Below, in pieces: positions 24,037-32,760 of a stretch of DNA of 64,000 nucleotides. Origin of the DNA: Lysinibacillus capsici (GTDB lineage: Bacteria > Bacillota > Bacilli > Bacillales_A > Planococcaceae); the NCBI RefSeq assembly GCF_003367505.1, contig NZ_PXXX01000013.1, positions 124,001-188,000 on the forward strand. Direction: 5' to 3'. Made by a program: the position numbers and the translations under genes. The first letter of the stretch is position 1; every line of letters begins with the position of its first letter. Under the pieces are notes generated by a model that was given only the letters and a program-made list of their open reading frames with translations, was not told where the DNA came from and did no database searches.

Positions 24037-26429
24037 TATTTTGCCACTCCTTTCAGCTCTATGTCTGGTAACTTCGTTTGTTCTCCTGATGGATCGGGAC
24101 CATATTTGATTTCAATTCGAAGCTCTCCATCTTGATTAAAGTATGTTGAAACCTTGTCTGTAAACACTTGCTTTGTATCGACTAAAGGCTCATATATATT
24201 CGTTTCATTATTCCAAATGGATAGCTGCATACGTGAAACATCCTTATTAGAAATTGTCAGCTCATTAAGTGATTCAACGGCATCCATGAATTGATCTGGC
24301 ATGGTCATCGTTACTTCGTACAACCCTTCAGATAGGTACCATTTATTCAATTCTTCCTCGATCTTTTCATAATAGCCATTTGCTGATAGTGGCTCTACTG
24401 AATACGAGAAGTTATTACGCTTCATTGTAAATGGCCCTGTTAGCTCAACTTTTCCTTTAAATGGTTGAACAAGCATCGTAATCGGTGACATATTGGCACT
24501 TGTTTCTAATTCAACACCTACCACAGCTTGATCTGTCCAAGCTGTAAGTATTGGCTGGTTATCCTTTTCGACAAGCGGCAATGCTAAAGTTTTCATTCGT
24601 TCAATCCGCATTGGGTTTACCTCATCCTTTTTCGATGGGTAACTATAATTATAATTATTGAAAATAGATGGTTTTTGAAGAACCGTTGTTTTCAGTTCCT
24701 TATTTACCTGTAATGTTCCATTTGCTTCAATATCACCTAGTTTTACTTCTTTCACACCAGAGATTAATGTGACATCTTTTAATGCAAACGGGAAATTATT
24801 TTTAACTGTTCCTGTTAGTTTTTCATTTTTCAGTGTTATATCTATATCCATCTTCCCGATATTTTGTGCTGATGTTTTTCCACCAAAGGATTGCACAGAC
24901 CAGTAGCTTAAATCACGTAATGTTAGTGTTGAACCGCTAGCATTTTCTTTTATATAAGAAGATTCATGTAATGGTCCCATCGTGCCTGTGAAGTTATTAT
25001 AATTTCTTAATGCAACAGCAGTTGTATTTTGGTCAGCATTGACCACAAAGTCCCCACTGCGATTCGTTAGAATGGACTCTACATAATAGCCATTTACACT
25101 ATTGTCTTCATTTACTTTATAGAATGCAGATTGTTGAACTTGTGGCTGAACAATACGATCCTTCGCTCCGACAATAAAGAGAACAATGGAAAGAACAACA
25201 GAGATGGACGGTATTATCCACCATGCATGCTCACGCTTGTCCGCTTTTTTCAAGACAAAATAAAGAATTGGCCCGATTATTAAAATATAAAGAATAATGA
25301 CAATTAGCATATAGCTCACTGATACTTCGAATGATGGAAATAGTTCATTAATGTTACGAAGTTCATAAGATATTTGATCGAGAGGAGATTGTCCCTGTCT
25401 CATCATTCCTTGCTGTGAAATACTTTGAATATTTATCACTTTGGCTAAAAGTGCTCCGTAGCCGTCCATAGAAGCAAGTGGTTGATCACCTAAAGAGAAG
25501 GTTGTTTGAATCACTTCCCCGCTACCCACTTTTTTCTTTGCTGCTAACACTTCATTATTTTCTGTTAATACAGGTAAACTTCCTTCACTACTAGTAGCTG
25601 AGTATACTGAAATCGGCTGTGTAAAAATGCCGCCTCCTGACAATTTAGTTAAAGCTTCTGCAGAAATCGCAGTCATTTCTTGTGATAATGACAAAGGTAA
25701 ATACTCTTTAAAAACCCCTGCTGTAGCATTAATTTGGTCAGCAGCACCTAGAAGTAAGGTACCACCATCCTGTACCCATTTTAGTAATGCTTCTTGTTGT
25801 TTCGGTGTTAAATCAGCAATAGCCACTTCATCTACAACAATGACATTGGCCATCGCAAGTCCCTGCGAATCTTCTGGAAGTGTATAATCTTTTAATTGAT
25901 TGATATTAAATACTTCCACATTACTTTGAGCTACAAATGTTGATAAACGTAATAGTGCAGAAAGACGATCACTTTTATCTGTTAATGTATAAATGAATGT
26001 TGATGAGGGGTCTAAAAAATTTGATTGCAGACGTTTAGTTCCCTTATAGGCAATCTTTTTTCCTTTTTCAATGCTTCCCTCATAAAAAGCAAATAAATCG
26101 GTGTCCGAATAACTATAGTCAGCTAAACCATCAAGATAGAAAGTAAATGTCTTTTCCTCTCCTGCTGCTATATCAATTGGAACGACAAGTGCTGAAGCTG
26201 CCTCATAAGAATTTGATGAATTAATCGCCATATCTCCTGAGAAGTCAGCTCCATTATTTTTCACTGTAACTTGGAGTGGTACTACTGATTGATATTTCGC
26301 TTTACCAGAAACACCCGCTGTTGCTTTCACCTCTAGCGTAGCAGCAGCACTTGCCTGAGTTGTAGGCAAGATAAAGCTCATTACCAGCATGACTAGTAAG
26401 GTCAGTGCCGTCCATTTTGTCTTTTTCAA
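24036..26429 (-). CDS. large exported/membrane protein, first gene of the MoxR-ABC operon
   Basis: The 797-residue protein has a signal peptide ('LTLLVMLVMSFILP', cleavage near 'ASA-AA'), an extracytoplasmic beta-rich domain, an amidotransferase-like Rossmann segment ('VIVVDEVAIADLTPKQQEALLKWV'), and two membrane helices at about 370-415 around a short charged 'KKADKREHAWW' loop, followed by a second large extracytoplasmic part. The TTG start has AAGGGG at 8 bases. The ABC ATPase/permease genes follow directly, an arrangement reminiscent of GldG-like or auxiliary proteins of ABC-2 exporters. Function is unknown. It could be an accessory protein for an exporter that moves lipids or wall material. 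Confidence 0.8.
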   Translation of the reverse strand: MKKTKWTALTLLVMLVMSFILPTTQASAAATLEVKATAGVSGKAKYQSVVPLQVTVKNNGADFSGDMAINSSNSYEAASALVVPIDIAAGEEKTFTFYLDGLADYSYSDTDLFAFYEGSIEKGKKIAYKGTKRLQSNFLDPSSTFIYTLTDKSDRLSALLRLSTFVAQSNVEVFNINQLKDYTLPEDSQGLAMANVIVVDEVAIADLTPKQQEALLKWVQDGGTLLLGAADQINATAGVFKEYLPLSLSQEMTAISAEALTKLSGGGIFTQPISVYSATSSEGSLPVLTENNEVLAAKKKVGSGEVIQTTFSLGDQPLASMDGYGALLAKVINIQSISQQGMMRQGQSPLDQISYELRNINELFPSFEVSVSYMLIVIILYILIIGPILYFVLKKADKREHAWWIIPSISVVLSIVLFIVGAKDRIVQPQVQQSAFYKVNEDNSVNGYYVESILTNRSGDFVVNADQNTTAVALRNYNNFTGTMGPLHESSYIKENASGSTLTLRDLSYWSVQSFGGKTSAQNIGKMDIDITLKNEKLTGTVKNNFPFALKDVTLISGVKEVKLGDIEANGTLQVNKELKTTVLQKPSIFNNYNYSYPSKKDEVNPMRIERMKTLALPLVEKDNQPILTAWTDQAVVGVELETSANMSPITMLVQPFKGKVELTGPFTMKRNNFSYSVEPLSANGYYEKIEEELNKWYLSEGLYEVTMTMPDQFMDAVESLNELTISNKDVSRMQLSIWNNETNIYEPLVDTKQVFTDKVSTYFNQDGELRIEIKYGPDPSGEQTKLPDIELKGVAK

Positions 26430-26550
26430 AAGCTCAACCCCTTTTTATGTAAATAGATGGTTACATAATTATACGATTTATATTGCATTTTGTTCCATTT
26501 CTTATGTTATCTTCATTAATATTCATAAACTCTTAAGAATTCTACAATGC

Positions 26551-26584
26551 AAAAAGGCAACTCCAAAACAACCTGGAGCTGCCT
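26551..26584 (-). terminator. terminator after ccpC
   Basis: On the minus strand AGGCAGCTCCA pairs with TGGAGTTGCCT (one mismatch), followed by five T. It separates ccpC from the MoxR operon; a -10 like TATAAT at 26473-26468 probably begins the latter. Confidence 0.85.
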
Positions 26585-26590
26585 GATTTT

Positions 26591-27478
26591 CTATTTAGTA
26601 TAATCAAACAAACACCGTGCATGATCCTGCACTACTTCCACAAACGCCTCTACTTGTCTTAATTCAAAAGAGGATTCATAACCAATTAACCAAGTATCGC
26701 GTGTAAGACCAAACTCTTTTTCATCATTTGATAGAGGGATTTTGTGAATGGCATCGTGGTCATTTAACGTAATAGAAGGCAAGATCGCATAACCGATACC
26801 ATTTAATGCCATTTGCTTGCAAATTTCAATTTGATCCACTAAAATTTGTTTTCTTGGATTCGAGGCAAAATGCTGCTGCCACCATTGCTGAATTTCTTGA
26901 TAATAGTTGGAATCACTCTTATATTGAATAAATGGACGGTCTGTCTTTAACACATCTTCAATTGTTTTAACCTCTTTGTCCACTAAATAAAGAGTATCTC
27001 TGAAAAGGTGGATCTTTTCTCCTTTCCAGTCAACTTGGCCTCGTACAATGCCTACATGGGCCTCGCCCTCGTAAAGAGCCTTCACAATTTCAGAACTCCA
27101 GCCAGTCATCAGTGATATTTTAGCCTCTGGATATTTTGACACAAACTCCTTCAAGATTTTTGGTAGCCAGTTCTGACCAACAATGGATGCACAAGCAATT
27201 TTCAATGTCCCGTTTACCTTTGTCGTTAAGGATTGAATCGTTTCAAATATTTCTTCCTTTTTGGCTAGCATTTCCTTTGCATAAGCAATAACTTGTTCAC
27301 CAGCAGGTGTTGCTGTTAAACCTTTTTGTGAACGAATAAATAATTGTGCACCCCAGTCTTTCTCAATCGTTTGCAATCGTTGTGAAAGGGCTGGTTGGGA
27401 TAAAAATAGACGTTCTGCTGCTTTCCGCATATTGCGTTCTTCAGCTAAGATTTTTAAAATTTCTGCCTCTGTTGCCAT
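26591..27478 (-). CDS. ccpC: CcpC, LysR-type regulator of citrate metabolism
   Basis: About 295 residues: N-terminal winged helix ('RNMRKAAERLFLSQPALSQRLQTIEKDWG') and a LysR effector domain. It matches B. subtilis CcpC (YkuM) through most of its length, including 'GWSSEIVKALYEGEAHVGIVRG' and 'DQIEICKQMALNGIGYAILPS'. CcpC represses aconitase and citrate synthase genes and responds to citrate. The frame runs to 27526, but the N-terminus of the family fits the ATG at 27478; an adjacent TTG at 27481 with GGAGG 8 bases before is an equal alternative. The neighbour darB is the same as in B. subtilis (ykuL-ykuM), which strengthens the assignment. Confidence 0.92.
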   Translation of the reverse strand: MATEAEILKILAEERNMRKAAERLFLSQPALSQRLQTIEKDWGAQLFIRSQKGLTATPAGEQVIAYAKEMLAKKEEIFETIQSLTTKVNGTLKIACASIVGQNWLPKILKEFVSKYPEAKISLMTGWSSEIVKALYEGEAHVGIVRGQVDWKGEKIHLFRDTLYLVDKEVKTIEDVLKTDRPFIQYKSDSNYYQEIQQWWQQHFASNPRKQILVDQIEICKQMALNGIGYAILPSITLNDHDAIHKIPLSNDEKEFGLTRDTWLIGYESSFELRQVEAFVEVVQDHARCLFDYTK

Positions 27479-27546
27479 CAATCTGTAAACCTCCAATACA
27501 AGCAAAGAGGGCCTCATGATTTTCATCTGAGTTCCCTCTTAAGCTA

Positions 27547-27987
27547 CTACTCTTTTTGATAAATATATTTTTTCAATTGCTTTAAAATAACACGTCTTGT
27601 TAATATCCCTGCGAATGTACCATCTTCGTCCACTACACATAAAAAGGCGTGGTTAATAACTAAATCCAAAGCACGCTGGAAAGTATCCGTCAGCTTCAAT
27701 ACAGCGATCTCTTTTTCCATAATAGAGTCAACCTTAATATCAGGTAGCTTTTCATATTCAATATGCTCAAGTCCAAGAATCGATTCGGTAATCATTTTCA
27801 TGCTAAGTAAACCTTGAAGTCGATATTTCAAATCTAATACAGGTATGGACGAGTACCCTGTACGTGTTAGTACAAGGAGTGCATGTTCCGCACTATTTCC
27901 ACTTTGTACATGCGCAACTTTTTCAGAGGAAATGATAAAATCACTAATTGGCATTGCTAATAAGTCTTTGCTGTTAGTTGAAATCAT
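27547..27987 (-). CDS. darB: DarB/CbpB (YkuL), c-di-AMP receptor with paired CBS domains
   Basis: The 146-residue protein is two CBS domains (about 15-70 and 80-140) without any other domain. It resembles B. subtilis YkuL, with 'MPISDFIISSEKVAHVQSGNSAEHALLVLTRTGYSSIPVLD' being almost family-identical (only short parts quoted from memory: SSEKVAHVQ, NSAEHALLVL). DarB binds Rel and pyruvate carboxylase when free of c-di-AMP, coupling potassium/c-di-AMP levels to the stringent response and to anaplerosis. AAAGGAG is 9 bases before the ATG at 27987; the GTG at 28014 lacks a site. It is followed after 68 bases by ccpC, the citrate regulator. Confidence 0.92.
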   Translation of the reverse strand: MISTNSKDLLAMPISDFIISSEKVAHVQSGNSAEHALLVLTRTGYSSIPVLDLKYRLQGLLSMKMITESILGLEHIEYEKLPDIKVDSIMEKEIAVLKLTDTFQRALDLVINHAFLCVVDEDGTFAGILTRRVILKQLKKYIYQKE

Positions 27988-28136
27988 GAACTTCTTCTCC
28001 TTTTCTGTCCTCACTGTGTAGAACAGTCCTTCCCTTTCATCATATCACAACTTTTCTATGTATGACCATGACCAGGCCGAGAAGAGTTTTTCATGAACAA
28101 TGAATTATTTTAGCCTTTACAGCAAAAACTTAGAAT

Positions 28137-28175
28137 ATCTTCATCCAGTCAAGTTTTTCGTGACCGAATGAAGAT
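28137..28175 (-). terminator. hairpin, probable terminator of the fadH/small membrane protein unit
   Basis: ATCTTCAT (28137-28144) pairs with ATGAAGAT (28168-28175), with an inner GTCA/TGAC. The T tract is weak, so it could be a 3' stabilising stem instead. Confidence 0.5.
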
Positions 28176-28184
28176 GGTTCTTAA

Positions 28185-28424
28185 CTAATAGCCCGCCTTA
28201 CTCCAGTAGTAAAAAATCATGATCCCTAAAAAAAGCAAAAAAATTGCATAGACCCAAACAATTGGGTTCAACATCGTTGCATATTCTTCAACTGTTTCTG
28301 AAATAGGGGTATCATTTTCAGATTTCCGTTCAGAAGTCATTTTAGCTATTTTTAACGTATAAACAAACGAAATAGCAGAAATGATCACAATGGCAATAAT
28401 TGCTGGTATTAACCACATACCCAT
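28185..28424 (-). CDS. small membrane protein with two helices
   Basis: The 79-residue protein has a first membrane segment at about residues 5-25, a polar linker of about 25 residues ('KIAKMTSERKSENDTPISE') and a second segment near the C-terminus ('NPIVWVYAIFLLFLGIMIFYYW'). GGAG is 8 bases before the ATG at 28424, better than the upstream TTG at 28430. It is 63 bases downstream of the fadH-like gene in the same direction. I do not recognise a family. Confidence 0.7.
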   Translation of the reverse strand: MGMWLIPAIIAIVIISAISFVYTLKIAKMTSERKSENDTPISETVEEYATMLNPIVWVYAIFLLFLGIMIFYYWSKAGY

Positions 28425-28487
28425 CGGCAAAACTCCTTTCTTTACCCTTAGTATGCGTCAACCCAGCTATTCGTTATGCAAAGATTT

Positions 28488-29255
28488 TTAGAATGGATAT
28501 TGATTGAGCCACTGCCCACCATCCAAAGTTACACATTCTCCATTCATATAACTTGCTTTATTAGACATCATAAATGTAGCTAAATCAGCAATTTCTTCTG
28601 GTGTTCCTATACGGCCTAGTGGAACAGAATCTAGTGTACGAGCTGCCGCTGCTTCTGATTCCCAAAGCTTATCGGCTCCACCAGTACGCTCGATCGGACC
28701 TGGTGCAATAGCATTAACCCGAATCCCATACTGTTTCCCCCACTCAACAGCTAGCGTTCTCGTCAATGATAGTACCCCTGCTTTTGCTGCAGCTGAATGG
28801 ATCACTCCTGCTCCTGCATTCCAAGCATACGTCGCTACCATATTTAATATAGACCCTTTGATCTTATTCTCAATCCAATACTTGCCTACTGCTGAAGAGC
28901 AATAGAATGTACCATTTAATACAATATCTACGACAGCCTTCCAGCCATTCGGTGATAAATCCTCTGCACGTACAATAAAGTTACCTGCTGCATTATTCAC
29001 AAGCCCATCCACTTGACCAAATTTTTCAATAGCAAATGCGAGCATAGCCTCAGCATGCTCAGGTACACGTACATCCATTTGGAATGTCTCAATAGAGGGA
29101 CCAGCCTCCGCTATAAATTTCTTTGCCTCTGCTAATCGTTCTTCGTTACGACCTGTTATGACAACATTAGCTCCCTCAGTTACGAACTGCTTTGCCATAT
29201 ACAGCCCCATACCACTTGATCCACCCGTAATAATAATCGTTTTCCCTTGCAACAT
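28488..29255 (-). CDS. fadH: FadH-like 2,4-dienoyl-CoA reductase (SDR family)
   Basis: The 255-residue short-chain dehydrogenase matches B. subtilis FadH (YkuF), which reduces 2,4-dienoyl-CoA with NADPH during beta-oxidation of unsaturated fatty acids. The cofactor loop is 'TGGSSGMG' and the structural motif 'NNAAGNF'. The usual YxxxK is replaced by 'SAAAK'; this is typical of dienoyl-CoA reductases, where another tyrosine and asparagine do the chemistry, so it is not a defect. The C-terminal 'LDGGQWLNQYPF' is family specific. GGGGG precedes the ATG. Confidence 0.9.
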   Translation of the reverse strand: MLQGKTIIITGGSSGMGLYMAKQFVTEGANVVITGRNEERLAEAKKFIAEAGPSIETFQMDVRVPEHAEAMLAFAIEKFGQVDGLVNNAAGNFIVRAEDLSPNGWKAVVDIVLNGTFYCSSAVGKYWIENKIKGSILNMVATYAWNAGAGVIHSAAAKAGVLSLTRTLAVEWGKQYGIRVNAIAPGPIERTGGADKLWESEAAAARTLDSVPLGRIGTPEEIADLATFMMSNKASYMNGECVTLDGGQWLNQYPF

Positions 29256-29365
29256 TCCATTTCCCCCTTTGTTAAAAATGAATGGTGATTCACTAAAAGT
29301 TTACTATATATTCTCGAATATGTCATATTAATTCTATAGAATGCGAGTTTATTTTCTGAAAAAAT

Positions 29366-29397
29366 ATAAAAGAGCCATTCATTCAATGAATAGCTCT
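29366..29397 (-). terminator. terminator of the catabolic operon
   Basis: On the minus strand AGAGCTATTCATT pairs with AATGAATGGCTCT (one mismatch), followed by TTTTATATTTTTT, just after the Fe-alcohol dehydrogenase stop. Confidence 0.85.
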
Positions 29398-29406
29398 CCA
29401 ATATCA

Positions 29407-30591
29407 TTAAAACTCATACGTATAGGCAATTTTATATAGCTCCATTAACTCTTCTAAAGTTGGTATCTTCGGATTGTTACCAGGACTCCCACTTGCAAGT
29501 GCATCCTCAGCCATTTTAGGAATGGCCTGATAATAAGCATGCTCCTCGATTCCCCATTGCTTTAAATTGCCAATTTTCATATACTTACACATATCTTTAA
29601 TGGACGTAATAGCAAGCTGAGCAAGTTCCTCTTGCGATAGACGTTCTTTTGTTTTATTAAAAAATTGTCCTAAATCTGCCAATCGATCTATACAAGCGTC
29701 TATTGAATAATCTAGTACAGCTGGTAAAAGCATCGCATTGGAGATGCCATGCGGTACGTGGAAAAGTGCCCCAATCGGACGAGACATTCCATGTACAAGG
29801 GCAACAGAAGCATTAGAAAATGACAGCCCTGCCTGCATCGAACCCAATGACATCGCTTCCCTAGCATCAACATCATCTCCATATTCATAAACCCTTATGA
29901 TGTTATTCACAATTAATTCCATAGCAGATAAGGCGAGCACATTCGAATAAGGATGAGCTAAACGTGATAAATAGCTCTCAATGGCATGGCTCAATGCATC
30001 TATTCCAGTTGCTGCGGTAATTGCTGGAGGTGAGGTAATGGTTAAAATAGGATCAACAACCGCTATAGTGGGCATAAAAGCTGGTTGCTTAATCATCATT
30101 TTCACATCACTTTTTGTATTGGTAATAACAGTGGCATCTGTTGCTTCAGAGCCTGTACCTGCTGTTGTTGGTATCGCAATGTGTGGAATTGGTGCTTCAG
30201 CTGCAACCTTTGCCATTTTCATATAATCTCCTATGTAGCCGCCATTTGTAGCCACTACTGCAATCGCCTTCGCCGTATCAATACAGCTACCACCACCAAC
30301 AGAAATAATGACATCACAGTTTTCTTTCTGCAAAAGCTGCAATCCCTCTGCTACATACGTATCATCTGGCTCAGTTGTCACCCCTATATATGAAACGACG
30401 TCTATCCCTTGGGTCTTTAACAGTGTATGGCATTTCTTGATAAAGCCTAAACTGTCCATAATTGGATCACTAATAATTAATGCCTTTGAACCTAGTTTTT
30501 TCGCATACTCTCCTACTTCTTCAAATGAATCTCGACCATATACAATCGTTCCTGGAGAATGAACAGTAAAGATGGTTTTTGTTTGAATCAT
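29407..30591 (-). CDS. iron-containing alcohol dehydrogenase (group III)
   Basis: The 394-residue enzyme is a full-length Fe-dependent, NAD(P)-linked alcohol dehydrogenase. The NAD loop is 'ISVGGGSCIDTAKAI' and the next conserved block 'IPTTAGTGSEATDATVI'; the metal ligands lie in 'GIDALSHAIESY' (Asp, His) and 'HGMSRPIGALFHVPHG' (two His). Members oxidise short diols, butanol, 1,3-propanediol, lactaldehyde or 4-hydroxybutyrate. In an operon with 3-hydroxybutyrate dehydrogenase (15 bases upstream), a hydroxyacid such as 4-hydroxybutyrate or 3-hydroxyisobutyrate is a reasonable substrate, but this is inferred. Confidence 0.9.
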   Translation of the reverse strand: MIQTKTIFTVHSPGTIVYGRDSFEEVGEYAKKLGSKALIISDPIMDSLGFIKKCHTLLKTQGIDVVSYIGVTTEPDDTYVAEGLQLLQKENCDVIISVGGGSCIDTAKAIAVVATNGGYIGDYMKMAKVAAEAPIPHIAIPTTAGTGSEATDATVITNTKSDVKMMIKQPAFMPTIAVVDPILTITSPPAITAATGIDALSHAIESYLSRLAHPYSNVLALSAMELIVNNIIRVYEYGDDVDAREAMSLGSMQAGLSFSNASVALVHGMSRPIGALFHVPHGISNAMLLPAVLDYSIDACIDRLADLGQFFNKTKERLSQEELAQLAITSIKDMCKYMKIGNLKQWGIEEHAYYQAIPKMAEDALASGSPGNNPKIPTLEELMELYKIAYTYEF

Positions 30592-30606
30592 ATTTTCCCT
30601 CCTAAG

Positions 30607-31368
30607 CTATTGAGCTGTATAGCCACCATCTAATAGAATGGCCTGGCCGGTTAACCCCTTTGCTACATCACTTGCTAAATATAATGCAAGTCCTGTAATT
30701 TCTGAGACATCAAGTAAACGTTTTTGCGGTACAAGTGGATATAACACTTGTTCAAGAACTTCTTCCACTTGAATACCCCGTGTCTGTGCTAAGTCCATAA
30801 ACTGATTACGTACTAATTCCGTGTCAACATACCCTGGACAAATAGCATTTACCGTAATTCCATCTGTCGCCACCTCTAGTGCCGTTACCTTAGTAAGCCC
30901 AATCACACCATGCTTTGCTGCATTATATCCTGCCTTCCCAGCAAACCCAATGACACCATTGATGGAGGCCATATTGATAATACGACCAAATTGATTTTTC
31001 TTCATATGTGGTAACGCATACTTCATCGCCACAAAGGGAGCAACGACCATCACTTTTTGCATTGACTCAAAAATTTCTGTCTTAAAATCCTCAATAAGTG
31101 ACACATGTTGAAAACCTGCATTATTGATTAAAATATCTAATGTTGAGAATTTATTAATCGTAAAATCAATGGCTTCTCTTATCGCTTGTTCTTCTGTCAC
31201 ATCACATATATAGGAAGTTAAAGAGGGGTATTGTGCGACGGCTTCCTCAAGAAGCAGTTCATTTTTATCTGTTATCACAACATTAGCCCCTTGCTCAGCA
31301 AATGCTTGTGCCATAGCAAGACCAATACCACGAGCTGCCCCTGTAATAAAAACCGTTTTTCCTCGCAT
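30607..31368 (-). CDS. 3-hydroxybutyrate dehydrogenase-like SDR
   Basis: The 253-residue short-chain dehydrogenase has cofactor motif 'TGAARGIG' (about 8-15), 'NNAGFQHV' and catalytic 'YNAAK' with the upstream serine in 'MASINGV'. The 'GFQHVSLIEDF' and 'ICPGYVDTELVRNQ' stretches are typical of D-3-hydroxybutyrate dehydrogenase, which interconverts 3-hydroxybutyrate and acetoacetate. The aspartate after strand 2 ('VVITDKN') indicates NAD preference. It is 12 bases after the GntP-type permease gene, as in the B. subtilis yxjC-yxjF neighbourhood. Confidence 0.85.
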   Translation of the reverse strand: MRGKTVFITGAARGIGLAMAQAFAEQGANVVITDKNELLLEEAVAQYPSLTSYICDVTEEQAIREAIDFTINKFSTLDILINNAGFQHVSLIEDFKTEIFESMQKVMVVAPFVAMKYALPHMKKNQFGRIINMASINGVIGFAGKAGYNAAKHGVIGLTKVTALEVATDGITVNAICPGYVDTELVRNQFMDLAQTRGIQVEEVLEQVLYPLVPQKRLLDVSEITGLALYLASDVAKGLTGQAILLDGGYTAQ

Positions 31369-31380
31369 ACTTCATCCCTC

Positions 31381-32697
31381 CTACATCCCTAATGAGAATA
31401 ATATGATTGCAAGTATTGTACCTATGATAGGGATAATAACCGTCAAAGCTCCAAATGGCATATATGCATCCTTATGCTTTTCATTACATACTGAATTGAT
31501 GGTTGTCACAACATATCCTCCGTGCGGCAATGAATCTAGGGAACCAGATGCTATAGCGATTGTCCGATGCAACGCCTCTGTATCTACACCCATCTCGATA
31601 TAATGCGGTGCTAGTAAGGGCATAGCAATTGTTTGTCCCCCTGATGCTGAACCTGTTAAACCAGCAATAACCGCAATTGCTAAGGCTCCTCCAATCAGCG
31701 GACTGCCAGGGATATTGGTCATTACATCAACAGTTGCAACAAAGGATGGTGTTGCTTTTACTACCCCGCCAAAGCCGACAACAGCCGCCGTATTTGCAAT
31801 GGCAATAATAGCACCCATTGCACCTGCTGCTAATGTTGCGCCAACTGACTTTGCATATTTGTAACTCACTAAATAAGCAACGATACAGCCACTAGTTAAG
31901 GCTACAATTAAAGCAGAGGTTCCAAGTGAATCATGGAAAATATAAGAAATGACTAAAACAACTAATAATGGTATGAGACTCAAAAGGGGACTCGGAAGCT
32001 TTCTTGTTTCATCAGCTACTGGATCGGTGGAGCGCTCAATGAAAATTTCCCCATTGTTAACAGCGCGTTTAATCATCCAATTCAGCCAAAGCGAGCCACC
32101 AACGGCCATAAAAATAGCCACGACAATACTAACTTGCCAACCTGCATATGGAGTTGTACCAAGATATGGAATTGGTATCCAATTTTGAATCTCAGGTGAG
32201 CCTGCTGATGTCATCGTAAATGTGACAGAACCTAGGCCCAGCGCAGCAGGAATAAAACGTCGTGGAAAGTTTGCTTGTTTAAATAAACTAATAGCCATTG
32301 GATAAACTGAAAAGGCTACGATAAAAACTGAAACACCACCATATGTGAGTACTGCTGCAGCTAAAACTACAGCATATGTGGCATATTTCACCCCTATTTT
32401 TTCTACAATCCATTTAGAGACACTATCTGCAGCGCCTGTGTCCTCCATGACTTTGCCGAAAATGGCGCCCGCCATGAACATTAAATACCATGAACCAACA
32501 AATCCGGTGAACCCATCCATATAGCTCGTTAGAAAGTTGGCCTGATCTTTATCAGCTGTTTGAGGAAAAAATGCAAGACCGTTTGTTAAGGCTGCTAACA
32601 GCGCAGTTAACGGTGCTGAAATAAGTAGATTTACACCCTTCATTGTTAAATAAACTAATAATGCTAAACTACCAAAAAGACCAATATACTCTAACAT
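31381..32697 (-). CDS. GntP-family permease, probable hydroxyacid importer
   Basis: The 438-residue protein has about 12-14 hydrophobic segments, with the GntP-family motifs 'GGVSVFIVAFSVYPMA' and the late 'GSASGGQTIAMPLLAP' and 'ASGSLDSLPHGGYVVTTI'. Named members import gluconate, but this one resembles B. subtilis YxjC, found next to 3-hydroxybutyrate and ketone body genes. The 3-hydroxybutyrate dehydrogenase follows directly, so a short hydroxyacid such as 3-hydroxybutyrate is the likely substrate. GGTGGGGTG precedes the ATG. A terminator-like hairpin separates it from mmsA upstream. Confidence 0.88.
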   Translation of the reverse strand: MLEYIGLFGSLALLVYLTMKGVNLLISAPLTALLAALTNGLAFFPQTADKDQANFLTSYMDGFTGFVGSWYLMFMAGAIFGKVMEDTGAADSVSKWIVEKIGVKYATYAVVLAAAVLTYGGVSVFIVAFSVYPMAISLFKQANFPRRFIPAALGLGSVTFTMTSAGSPEIQNWIPIPYLGTTPYAGWQVSIVVAIFMAVGGSLWLNWMIKRAVNNGEIFIERSTDPVADETRKLPSPLLSLIPLLVVLVISYIFHDSLGTSALIVALTSGCIVAYLVSYKYAKSVGATLAAGAMGAIIAIANTAAVVGFGGVVKATPSFVATVDVMTNIPGSPLIGGALAIAVIAGLTGSASGGQTIAMPLLAPHYIEMGVDTEALHRTIAIASGSLDSLPHGGYVVTTINSVCNEKHKDAYMPFGALTVIIPIIGTILAIILFSLGM

Positions 32698-32724
32698 TTA
32701 CACCCCACCCATCCCCTTTTTTAG

Positions 32725-32752
32725 AAAAAGAGCAGTATAACTCTACAGCTCT
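32725..32752 (-). terminator. internal terminator or attenuator between mmsA and the permease
   Basis: On the minus strand AGAGCTGTA pairs with TACTGCTCT (one mismatch), followed by TTTTTC. It lies between the mmsA stop and the permease start and may reduce expression of the downstream genes. Confidence 0.6.
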
Positions 32753-32760
32753 AGGTTTTA

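Noticed and set aside
28488-29255. Inactive SDR because the YxxxK motif reads SAAAK
   Set aside because: Dienoyl-CoA reductases of this family naturally carry this substitution, and the sequence matches FadH throughout.
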